DNA of 64,000 nt from the NCBI GenBank assembly GCA_942492205.1, contig CALODT010000004.1, positions 186,001 to 250,000 on the forward strand, written 5' to 3'. Positions 34,090-42,900 of the stretch are shown piece by piece. Both the position numbers and the translations under genes were made by a program. Every line of letters begins with the position of its first letter. Positions within the stretch are counted from its first letter, which is position 1. The stretch is from UBA1847 sp942492205. GTDB taxonomy: Bacteria; Pseudomonadota; Gammaproteobacteria; Steroidobacterales; Woeseiaceae. The notes below the pieces were generated by a model. That model was not told where the DNA came from. It was given only the letters and a program-made list of their open reading frames with translations, and did not search any database.

Positions 34090-36140
34090 GCACCACGGCG
34101 CAAAACGCTGTTTCACCGGTAACGCGCGTGCGCATCGGCGTCGCGACGCACGTGACGCCGAAGTTCTCGCTGGTTGGCAACGAAGCACTGCAAGACCTCG
34201 TGCTGGCCGTCGATGAAAGCATCGAGTCGGGCGAGTTCAAGATCATCCTGGACTTTTCGTCGGTGCAGTCGATCGACAGCCTCGCACTGTCATGGCTGAT
34301 GGACCTGCAGGATCGCCTTATAAAGATGGGCGGCTGGGTCAAGATTTCAGGTCACAACGGAATTGTCGCCGAGATCGCCGCGGTTACCGGCATTGCGGAT
34401 TACATCGCGTTCCTCGACGGCGATGGCCAGAAAGAGCGCAAACCCGCCGATGACATCAGCTTCGGTCCCGGCTCACGACTCGGCGATATCCTCGTTGCAC
34501 GCCAGCTGGTTACGCAGCAGAAGATCGACGAAGCGCTGAAACTCCAGGACAGGCTCGGCAAGCGCATGGGCCGTATCCTCATCGACAAGGGCTGGGTCGC
34601 CGAGAACGATGTGCTTCGCGCACTGAGCGAGCAGCTTGGCGTACCGTTCGTACGGCTGCGCCCCGGCTTGTATGACCCGGTCGTTTCCGCCGCCCTCGAC
34701 ACGGCCATCGCCCGACGTCTGTGCGTGCTGCCGCTGTTTCGCGTGCGCAGCGTGCTGTATCTCGCAACGGCCAAGCCCCAGGACATGCCGGCATTCGATG
34801 AGGTCAGTGAGCGCATGCAGTGCGAGGTGCGTCCGGTTCTCGCGAAAAAAGAAGACATCGAAAAAGCACTGAACGAGTCGCTCAACCTCGGTGACATGCA
34901 GTTCGACATGATGGGTGACGTCGACGAGGACTTCGAGGTCGTCGAGAACCTGCAGCTGGACGACTACTCGACCATCGATGAAGTGGCCGCCGGCAGCCCG
35001 GTCGTTAACCTGGTCAACTCCATTATCCAGCGCGCCGTGCACGACGGCGCATCCGACATTCACCTGGAACCTTTTCGCACGCATTCGCGAATTCGCTTCC
35101 GCATAGATGGGCTGCTCTACGAGTTCACAGCGCCGCGGGTGGAGCTGCATCCTGCGCTGGTATCGCGACTCAAGGTCATGGCAAACCTCGACATCGCCGA
35201 GCGCCGCATGCCGCAGGACGGCCGCATCCAGGTGCATACGCAGGGTCGCTCCGTCGATCTGCGCTTCAGCTCACTGCCGGGTCTCTACGGCGAGAAGGTG
35301 GTACTGCGAATCCTGGACAAGAACCAGGCGATCCTCGATGTCAACAAGCTCAACATGTCAGTCAACAACCTCCAAACGTTCAAAGGCCTGCTGGACGCCA
35401 ACAACGGCCTGATCCTGGTCACGGGACCGACCGGCAGCGGCAAGACGACCAGCCTGTATGCCGCACTGAATTACCTGAAGAGCATCGAAAAAAACCTCGT
35501 CACGATTGAAGACCCGGTCGAATACCAGCTCGACATCATTAATCAGAACGAAGTCCGGACAAACATCGGCCTGACGTTTGCGAAAATACTCAAGCATGTG
35601 CTGCGCCAGGACCCTGACATTGTCATGGTCGGCGAGATCCGCGAACGCGAAACTGCGGAAATCGCCGTGCAGGCAGCGCTAACCGGTCACCTTGTATTGT
35701 CGACCCTGCACACTAACGATGCGGTCGGCGCCGTCACGCGACTGATTGACATGGGTGTGGAGCCCTACCTGCTCTCATCCGCCCTGCTGGGCGTCGTTGG
35801 CCAACGGCTGGTACGAACCATCTGCCCGAATTGCAAATTCGATTTCCTCGCCCCCAGGGAAATCGTGGATCAGTACGGCTGGGAAGGCGAAGTGAAACTG
35901 GCGAAAGGCAAGGGCTGCGAACAGTGCTACGACTCCGGCCACAAGGGACGTAGCGGCATTCATGAGATTTTGAGAACCGACGCGGAGCTGCAGAAGCTGA
36001 TTATTTCCAGCCCTAGCCGAGACGAGCTGAGCGACTACCTCGAACAACGCAACTTCCATAACCTGTTCAAAGACGGACTTGGACGGGTTCTCGAGCGGCA
36101 CACAACCATCGAGGAAGTCGCGCGAGTAACGAGCATCTAG
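34086..36140 (+). CDS. mshE: STAS-fused MshE/GspE-type pilus extension ATPase
   Basis: Assembly ATPase of a type IV pilus, 684 residues. Residues 10-115 form a STAS domain (IILDFSSVQSIDSLALSWL). Residues 131-183 are an MshEN c-di-GMP-binding domain with two 24-residue motifs starting RLGDILVARQLV (131) and RMGRILIDKGWV (160), each ending in Gln and separated by five residues as in MshE. The C-terminal half is the GspE ATPase with Walker A GPTGSGKT (447-454), the Asp box RQDPDIVMVGEIRE, the His box LVLSTLHTND and a zinc site CPNC...CEQC. The STAS fusion is unusual for this family. ATGA overlap couples it to the GGDEF/EAL gene; mshG follows after 4 bases. Confidence 0.92.
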   Translation: MSTTAQNAVSPVTRVRIGVATHVTPKFSLVGNEALQDLVLAVDESIESGEFKIILDFSSVQSIDSLALSWLMDLQDRLIKMGGWVKISGHNGIVAEIAAVTGIADYIAFLDGDGQKERKPADDISFGPGSRLGDILVARQLVTQQKIDEALKLQDRLGKRMGRILIDKGWVAENDVLRALSEQLGVPFVRLRPGLYDPVVSAALDTAIARRLCVLPLFRVRSVLYLATAKPQDMPAFDEVSERMQCEVRPVLAKKEDIEKALNESLNLGDMQFDMMGDVDEDFEVVENLQLDDYSTIDEVAAGSPVVNLVNSIIQRAVHDGASDIHLEPFRTHSRIRFRIDGLLYEFTAPRVELHPALVSRLKVMANLDIAERRMPQDGRIQVHTQGRSVDLRFSSLPGLYGEKVVLRILDKNQAILDVNKLNMSVNNLQTFKGLLDANNGLILVTGPTGSGKTTSLYAALNYLKSIEKNLVTIEDPVEYQLDIINQNEVRTNIGLTFAKILKHVLRQDPDIVMVGEIRERETAEIAVQAALTGHLVLSTLHTNDAVGAVTRLIDMGVEPYLLSSALLGVVGQRLVRTICPNCKFDFLAPREIVDQYGWEGEVKLAKGKGCEQCYDSGHKGRSGIHEILRTDAELQKLIISSPSRDELSDYLEQRNFHNLFKDGLGRVLERHTTIEEVARVTSI

Positions 36141-36144
36141 CGCC

Positions 36145-37272
36145 ATGGCCATTCAATTCGAAACCGAACAGGTTGTCGCACCAACCAGCAAAAAGAAGTC
36201 TGTTGCGCTGCAATTGCCGAGCATCGGCGGCGGCAAGAAGGCCGGCGCGGCCGAACGCATGTTCTTCACGGAGCAGCTGGCGCTGTTGCTGGAGACCGGT
36301 GAGAGTCTTTACGGCGCGCTGACGACTATCGTCAAGCAAACCGAGAACAAGGACATGCGGGAGGCGGTTGAGAAAATCGCGCTCGACATTAGCGAGGGCA
36401 AGTCGTTTGCCGGCGCTCTGAAGGCACACGAAGCTATCTTTCCGTCGACCTACGTAAACCTCGTTGCCGCGAGCGAAAGCGGCGGCTTCATGCACGAAGT
36501 ATTGCAGCAGCTGCTCAACATGGATGAGAAACGCGAGCAAATGCGCACGACCCTCGTCTCGGCCGCAACCTATCCGCTGTTCCTGATCACGTTCTCACTC
36601 GCTGTCGTCGTGTTTGTGCTGGCCGTCGTATTCCCGAAATTCGGCACGATGTTCGCGTCGATCTACGATCAGCTGCCCGCGTCGACAAAAATACTGATGG
36701 CGGCGAGCAACGTGATTCGCGACTACTGGTATGCCCTGGCTGCAGGCCTGGCGATCGTATTTCTCGGCTTTCGACAATGGATGAATTCCGCAGCGGGCAC
36801 CGCGCGGATCGATCACATGAAACTGCACGCGCCGGGCATACGCGACATCTTCACGCAGATTTATCTCGTGCAGTCGCTGCAGGTCCTGAGCCTGTCGATC
36901 AACAATGGCGTTTCCGTGATGGAGAGTCTCGAGGCATGTCGCGACGTCGTCAAGAACTCCCTTTTTCGCAAGATGATTCAGAACGTCGAGGAATCGGTGC
37001 AGGCCGGCGCCGGTGTTGCGGCAGGACTCGAGGGCACGACGTTCCTCCCGGACCTGGCCAAGCACATGATCGCAACCGGCGAACAAACCGGCAATCTCGG
37101 CAAGGTGGCCGGGCGCATCTGCGACTACTACGAAACCCAGCTCGGCAAGAAGCTCGACGCACTCTCCAAGCTGGCCGAGCCGGTCATGCTGCTCATCATG
37201 GGCGTCGTCGTCGGCGTACTCGTGAGCTCGCTGATCCTGCCGATCTTCAAGCTGTCGCGGGCCGTTTCCTGA
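36145..37272 (+). CDS. mshG: MshG/PilC/GspF-type pilus inner-membrane platform protein
   Basis: Polytopic platform protein that transmits ATPase motion to pilin insertion. The 375 residues include two T2SSF domains, each with a helical cytoplasmic bundle (FFTEQLALLLETGESLYGAL, then YLVQSLQVLSLSINNGVSV). Membrane helices lie near 145-170, 190-210 and at the C-terminus (MLLIMGVVVGVLVSSLILPIF). The N-terminal 35 residues are charged and variable. It starts four bases after the ATPase stop. A 104-base gap with the pilin ribosome-binding site follows, consistent with a separate strong promoter for the pilin. Confidence 0.92.
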   Translation: MAIQFETEQVVAPTSKKKSVALQLPSIGGGKKAGAAERMFFTEQLALLLETGESLYGALTTIVKQTENKDMREAVEKIALDISEGKSFAGALKAHEAIFPSTYVNLVAASESGGFMHEVLQQLLNMDEKREQMRTTLVSAATYPLFLITFSLAVVVFVLAVVFPKFGTMFASIYDQLPASTKILMAASNVIRDYWYALAAGLAIVFLGFRQWMNSAAGTARIDHMKLHAPGIRDIFTQIYLVQSLQVLSLSINNGVSVMESLEACRDVVKNSLFRKMIQNVEESVQAGAGVAAGLEGTTFLPDLAKHMIATGEQTGNLGKVAGRICDYYETQLGKKLDALSKLAEPVMLLIMGVVVGVLVSSLILPIFKLSRAVS

Positions 37273-37376
37273 CACGGAACCTCGAAAAAATGCGATCCGA
37301 TCGCTAAAGAAACGAGCGATGCCGCCGACAACTACCTCAGTAGCGGACATTCGATTAGCACACAGGAGATAAGTCT

Positions 37377-37895
37377 ATGATTTCGCTAAGAAGTTTACGA
37401 AGCCAGGAAGGCTTCACGTTGGTGGAATTGTTGATTGTCGTCATCATTCTGGCGATCCTCGCGGCCATTATCGTGCCGCAGTTCTCGGCCGCCACGGACG
37501 ACGCCAAGCAGTCAGCCTACGACACCAACATCGCGAATATCCGCTCGGCTATCGACCTGTATCGGCAACAGCACGACGCCTACCCGGGCGCCGTAGCCTC
37601 ATCCGGAGCGACCTGCGTAAACGGTACCGCCGTGACTGGTGCCGTCGGCGAAGCGGCGTTCATCGCGCAGCTCAAGAACTACACGAACTCGGCGGGCCTC
37701 GCTTGCACCGGTTTCGATCCTAACCAGTTCAAGTACGGGCCGTATTTGAAAGACGACCTGCCGGTGAATCCGCTGGGCAGCCCTGGTGTCAACACGGTGA
37801 CCGTGGTTACGACTGGCGTACTTGGCCTCGCGACCGGCGGTACGGAAGGCTGGCGTTTCGACTCGGTGACCGGCGAGTTCATCGGCGACGAGTAG
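37377..37895 (+). CDS. major type IV pilin (MshA/GspG-like prepilin)
   Basis: Type IVa-like prepilin, 172 residues. A 12-residue leader ends in Gly and is followed by FTLVELLIVVIILAILAAII with Phe+1 and Glu+5, the substrate of the PilD prepilin peptidase. The globular part has a helical spine (SAYDTNIANIRSAIDLYRQQ) and two cysteines (ATCVNG, LACTG) that may form a disulfide; the secreted DsbA could make it. The start has an excellent ribosome-binding site (CAGGAGATAAG). Its position as first pilin gene and its stronger signals suggest it is the major subunit. A palindrome with a T tract follows and could limit readthrough into the minor pilins. Confidence 0.9.
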   Translation: MISLRSLRSQEGFTLVELLIVVIILAILAAIIVPQFSAATDDAKQSAYDTNIANIRSAIDLYRQQHDAYPGAVASSGATCVNGTAVTGAVGEAAFIAQLKNYTNSAGLACTGFDPNQFKYGPYLKDDLPVNPLGSPGVNTVTVVTTGVLGLATGGTEGWRFDSVTGEFIGDE

Positions 37896-37909
37896 CCCGA
37901 AGCAACAAT

Positions 37910-37964
37910 GGGGACATTCCTGATTTAGCGTACTAGTACATTAAATCAGGAATGTCCCCTTTTT
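37910..37964 (+). repeat. REP-like palindrome (GGGGACATTC family), terminator-like
   Basis: GGGGACATTCCTGATTTA (37910-37927) and its exact reverse complement (37942-37959) form an 18-bp stem around a 14-base loop holding the small palindrome TACTAGTA. The stem is followed by TTTTT, so it could also act as an intrinsic terminator between the major pilin and the minor-pilin genes. The core GGGGACATTC is shared with the two palindromes flanking the transposase near 45 kb. Confidence 0.85.
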
Positions 37965-37979
37965 CGTGGAGATGGTGCG

Positions 37980-38525
37980 ATGAGGGTGAGAACACAGCGA
38001 GGCTACACGCTGGTCGAGCTCGTTATCGTCGTCAGCACCATCGCACTGATCGCTGCTATCGCCGTTCCGGCAACGACGTCGAACGGTGCCAACAAGCAGC
38101 TTGAGGTGGCAGCAAAGGAATTCGCAGCCGCCATGCGTTTTGCCCGCAGTGAATCGCTACGTACGGGTAAGCCCCATGGATTCCAGCAGACGGTTAGTCA
38201 GAAACGCATCCGTGTGTTCAGCCTGGACGAGAGCACAAGTCCGCCGATGCTGGTCCATGACATCTACCATCCCGTCGACAAGCAACTCTACGACATCGAA
38301 CTGGACTTGCAGTCAGCTGCGGCTGCTGACTCCGTGAGTCACAACGCCGTTTTTCGTGGCACCTGCAACGAGAATGCCAACGCTTACTTCGATGCCAATG
38401 GCACGCCGTGGTGTACGGATCCGTCAAATGTCCTGCTGGAATCGTTCGAGGTCCAGCTTGATCTGGCAGGTGCCCGCCGGACGGTAACGGTCGACGGAAT
38501 CACCGGCAGGGTAACCGTTCAATGA
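37980..38525 (+). CDS. minor pilin, FimT/GspH (MshC-like)
   Basis: Prepilin-like protein of 181 residues with the leader MRVRTQRG followed by YTLVELVIVVSTIALIAAIA (Glu+5 present). The globular domain fits GspH/FimT pseudopilins (FAAAMRFARSESLRTGKPHGF), which sit at the pilus tip and start assembly. Two cysteines (RGTCNEN, TPWCTDP) are present near the C-terminal third. It is the first of four prepilin-type genes in a row, in the mshC position. Its stop overlaps the next start (ATGATG at 38522). Confidence 0.87.
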   Translation: MRVRTQRGYTLVELVIVVSTIALIAAIAVPATTSNGANKQLEVAAKEFAAAMRFARSESLRTGKPHGFQQTVSQKRIRVFSLDESTSPPMLVHDIYHPVDKQLYDIELDLQSAAAADSVSHNAVFRGTCNENANAYFDANGTPWCTDPSNVLLESFEVQLDLAGARRTVTVDGITGRVTVQ

Positions 38526-38950
38526 TGATCAGGAAGCAGCAGGCAGGTCTCACGCTGGTCGAAGTACTCGTCGCCGTGATGCTGTTGTTGATCATCCTGG
38601 TCCCCGCGATGGAAGCGATTCGCACCAGCGTGACCGGCGCGGCGGTTCACAGCGAACTCGCCTCCAGCCAATTTCGGCTGACATCCCGGATGGAGGAGCT
38701 GCTGGCAGAACCGTTTGGCGATCTCGAGGCTGCCGCAATTGCCGTCGGCAGCGCCAGCGTTGCAAGCAGTTACTCGGAAGCTGCCGGTCCGCCGGGCCGG
38801 CTGATCGTTTATCTCTCGCCGTATGACGGCGACAACGCTGATCTTGACAAAGATCCGTTTACCGGCACCGATCCCGGCCTGCTGTGGATCGAGGTCGAGG
38901 CCGAAGGCACGGTCCATCGCCTGCGAACTGTAAGGGCAGAGGGTTACTGA
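38522..38950 (+). CDS. minor pilin, PilV/GspI (MshD-like)
   Basis: Short prepilin of 142 residues. The leader MMIRKQQAG precedes LTLVEVLVAVMLLLIILVPA with Glu+5. The SQFRLTSRMEELLAEPF segment is typical of GspI/PilV/MshD proteins, which form part of the tip complex. The C-terminal segment has a modest acidic stretch (DGDNADLDKDPFTGTDPG) that foreshadows the acidic insert of the next protein. It overlaps the upstream gene by four bases and is separated from the next by two, so it is co-translated. Confidence 0.85.
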   Translation: MMIRKQQAGLTLVEVLVAVMLLLIILVPAMEAIRTSVTGAAVHSELASSQFRLTSRMEELLAEPFGDLEAAAIAVGSASVASSYSEAAGPPGRLIVYLSPYDGDNADLDKDPFTGTDPGLLWIEVEAEGTVHRLRTVRAEGY

Positions 38951-38952
38951 TC

Positions 38953-39927
38953 GTGCACGGCCGACCTCAACAGAGCGCGTTCACGCTCATCGAGTTGCTC
39001 ATCGCCATCGCACTGGCTGCGCTAATCCTGGTTTCGCTCACCGGTCTGGTGAAGAACGCGCTCGGCAACGATGCGCTTGTGCAGGAACAGAACCAGTTGA
39101 CTCGTGATGCGCGCTTTGCGATGGATCGCATGTCGCGCGCGATTTCCGACACCCGGTATTTGATCCTCCCGATGCCCGACAAGCCCGATACCGATTGGCG
39201 CGAAAACGTGCGGGAGGAAACCGTGCCTGCCTCGCCACCGGAAGGCAGCAGCTCCAAAGCAACCGCCGTGCTTGCGCTCAGTTTGAGCATCGACGTTGAC
39301 CTGGATGCCGACGGCTTTCCGGATGCTGACAACGACCGTGACGGGCGCATTGATGAAGACTATCCAGCCGATATCGCATACGACTTCGACCCGGGGATTC
39401 ACCTTATCGATGACGGCGGTGACGGCTTTGTCGATGAGGGCTTCTCGGATGCGGATGATGACGAACGATTGAACAGCGGTGATGAGGACCCCATCAACGG
39501 CGTCGACGACGATGGTGATGGTGTTGTCGACGAAGATCCCGGTGCCGATATGAACGGCGATGGCGCACCGGGCATCGCGGGCGTCGACGATGACGCTGAC
39601 GGACAGATCGACGAAGGCGATGCGAACGACGACGACGAAGACGGTCTGGTGGACGAGGACTGGCTTGATGCCGTTGTGTTCTACCTGCAAGGCGACGCAC
39701 TGATCGAACGTCACCCGGTACCCTGGGATGAATCCGCCAACGGGTTTATCAGCGGTCGCGACTATATCGAAACTGTTATCGCGGAAAACGTCACGTTGTT
39801 CCGCGTTGAGCGACCAGTCCCAGGCTCTCCGAACGAGCAACTGGTCAGTCTGACGCTCGAACTGACGGGCCCATCCGGCCAAACAGTAAGCCTGGACGCA
39901 CGGGTCCGCGTCGGGGGTGCGCTGTGA
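38953..39927 (+). CDS. minor pilin, PilW/GspJ (MshO-like) with EF-hand-like acidic repeats
   Basis: Prepilin-type protein of 324 residues from the GTG at 38953 (two bases after the previous stop); the longer frame from 38884 overlaps it. The N-terminus AFTLIELLIAIALAALIL is a pilin helix with Glu+5. Residues 113-240 are unusual: five Asp-rich repeats such as DRDGRIDED, DDDGDGVVDED and DDDADGQIDEG. They resemble thrombospondin type 3 or EF-hand calcium loops and are inserted in the globular domain. GspJ-like sequence resumes after (WLDAVVFYLQGDALIERHPV). The insert could make tip-complex stability or adhesion calcium-dependent. The stop overlaps the GTG start of the giant adhesin. Confidence 0.82.
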   Translation: MHGRPQQSAFTLIELLIAIALAALILVSLTGLVKNALGNDALVQEQNQLTRDARFAMDRMSRAISDTRYLILPMPDKPDTDWRENVREETVPASPPEGSSSKATAVLALSLSIDVDLDADGFPDADNDRDGRIDEDYPADIAYDFDPGIHLIDDGGDGFVDEGFSDADDDERLNSGDEDPINGVDDDGDGVVDEDPGADMNGDGAPGIAGVDDDADGQIDEGDANDDDEDGLVDEDWLDAVVFYLQGDALIERHPVPWDESANGFISGRDYIETVIAENVTLFRVERPVPGSPNEQLVSLTLELTGPSGQTVSLDARVRVGGAL

Positions 39928-42900
39928 CTTTCCTGAGCAAACAGGGACAGTCCCCTGCGGGGACCGTCCCGGCACCAAACACTACAGTCCCGGTCCGGAG
40001 GGGACCGTCCCCAAAGGGGACTGTCCCGGCACCAAGACGAACAGTCCCGCTACGCAAGTCCCAACGCGGCTACCTGCTCGTCACGGTAATCATCACGCTA
40101 TTCCTGTTGGCGTCTATCGCCGTGCTTCTCTCACACGATTCCGCAAATAGCGCCAACACCTCGAACAGGGAACTCGAATCAGCCCGAGCCGACTACGTCG
40201 TGGCGGCAGGACTGCAAAACGCGCTGTGGCGCCTGCAGAACAACGCCTGCATGGGTGACATCACTATCCCGGACACAGCGCTTGGCAATGACACCTACTC
40301 GGCGACGATTACAGGGGCTGCCGCCGGAACCCTCTATCAACTCGCTGCCGACCAGGATGCCTGGATACGCAACGATGATGTGACAATGAACAACGGCACC
40401 GCAGCCGAGCAGCATATCCGCTTCGAGGGCGGAAATATCGAGCACGCGCTAACCCGTTTTGACCTGTCCTCACTGCCGAAGGACGCGCAGATCAACTCGG
40501 CGGTTGCCTGGTTCTATGTTTCAACGGGCGGTGCCAGTGGCGGCATACATCCCGAGGGTCCACTGACCGTCCACAACGTAACGGCAGACTGGATCGAAGA
40601 CAAAGCTACCTGGGAGAACATGGGTGTTAACTACGAGCAATCGATACTGGCCGGTATACCGGCCCAGGACCAGAGCGGCGTCTGGGTCAGCTTTAATCTG
40701 ACAGGCCAGGTCCAGGCGTGGGTCAATGGCCAGCCCAACTACGGCATCCTGATGGCATCGACTGCCGAAGGTGTGCACGGCAAGTACGCCAGTAAAGAGG
40801 ACGGCAGCAATCCGCCCCGCCTCGAGGTTGTCGTTGGCAGCGGTCCGGCGTCGCCGGTTACCATCGAGGCGAATGGCACGCTCAATAACGGTGTCACGCG
40901 AACTCTCAAGCACCCCTTGACGGCTGCATCTCAGCCACCTGTTGCCTACACCTTCCGCCCGGATACGGCGGAGAGCGAAGATGCCGAAATCTGGGATCAG
41001 GAACCAAACACCAACTACGGCGATGAGGCCGAAACCTGGGTTTCGTCGGCCAGTAACGATACGACCCGCACACTGCTGCGCTTCAACATGGGTTCTATAC
41101 CGACGGGCGCGAGAATTCTCGGAGCGACCCTGTCTTTGTATCGCCAAAGCGGCTCGGGTGCCGACCAGCCGGTATCGGCACATCGCATCACTAACTCGTG
41201 GAGCGAAGATGCGGTGACCTGGAATCGGCGCAACGTTGGCACGAACTGGGACACCGGCGGCGGTGATTTCGACAAGACGGCGATTGCAACAACTCCTGTC
41301 GGCCCGGCAAACAACCGCTACGAGTGGGACATCACAACGCTTGCACAAAGTTGGGTTGACGGCAGCTACCCAAATTATGGCGTCGCGCTCGCCGCCGGAA
41401 TCGGCGGAATGCCCGGCGAGCGATTTTATACGAGCGACCAGGCAGATCCCGAAAAACGACCCGGTCTTAGTGTGACCTACGCCTGCGAGTGTGGCAGCCC
41501 CTGCATGGCGCCGCAGGGCTCGGGCAAGGTGCTGATGGTGGTTATCAACCCGACGACGCTGGTGCCCGCGGATGCCCTCAAGAAGACGTTGTTCGAGTCC
41601 TGGGGCTATACCGTGAACGTCATCAGCGAAAGCGCTAACGCAGCGGATTTCGCGTCAACCGCCGCGAACAACGACGTGGTGTTTATCTCCGAGACAGTGA
41701 ATTCAAATCAGGTTGGCAATAAACTTGCCAACCTTGCTGTTGGCGTAGTCACCCAGGACGGCGCGTTCAATAGTGACCTGGGAATCGCCGACGGCAGCGC
41801 CTGGCCAGTAAGCGCGGCGATTAATCTCACAGACACCAGCCACTACATCACCAGCCCGTTCAAAGCCGGCCCGCTGGATATCTACTCAGAACACATGGAA
41901 CAACTCACGGTCTCGGGCGGCGAAGCCGCTGGGCTGCAGACACTTGCGGACACTGGCGGTGCCGGTGCGCTGGTGGCGCTGAATAAAGGGGCTACGCTAC
42001 TGGGCGGCGGCACGGCCGCGGGCCCCCGGGTAGTGGTGCCGCTGGGCAGACTGAACAACTTCAACTGGAACTACCTTAACAACAACGGTCAGCTGATCCT
42101 GCAACGCGCACTCGCCTGGGGTAGTGGGGTTGGCAAGACATACGCCGGCAACCTGCTCATGGTCGTCGTAGATCCGTCAAGCCTGACCACCCAGGAGCAG
42201 GCGAAGAGGACCTTGATCGAGTCGTGGGGCTTCACGGTCAATTTGATCGATGAATCAGATGGCCAGTCGGAATTTGACGCGTACCTGACGAATAGTGACG
42301 TTGTCTTCGTTACCGAAGATGTTACGGCCAGCAACATCGGCAATAAGCTCAGCAACGCGACAATTGGTGTCGTAATCGAAGAAGACAACCTGGCGGATGA
42401 ACTCGGTTTTAGCAGCGGCATCAACTGGGACTCCGGCACGAACTTCGATATCGACAACTCGCACTACATTACATCGACACTGCCCAGTGGCGACGTAGCG
42501 CTCCTGTCGAGCTTCGAATCACTGGCAACGCTGACAGGAAGCACGGCGCCAGGCATTCAGGTGCTCGGTTATCACGACGGCTTGCCCAGTCTGGCCGCTC
42601 TGGAAAGCGGGGCTTCGCTCGCTGGCGGGGGAAGTGCGACGGGCCGCCGCGTGATTCTTCCCTGGGGCGGCAGCAACATGGACGTCGCCTACTTAAACGC
42701 AGATGGCCTGTCTGTCTTTAAGCGATCGCTTGAATGGGGCGCTGGTGCAGGCGGTACGGCACCGCAACAGCAAGTGCTGCTGGTGGTGGTCGATCCGGCT
42801 AGTCTCACCGCTCAGGATGCCTCGAAGCAGGCGTTGATGGAATCCTGGGGCTACACAGTTACCCTGATCGACGAAAGCGCCAGCCAGGCCGAGTTCGATG

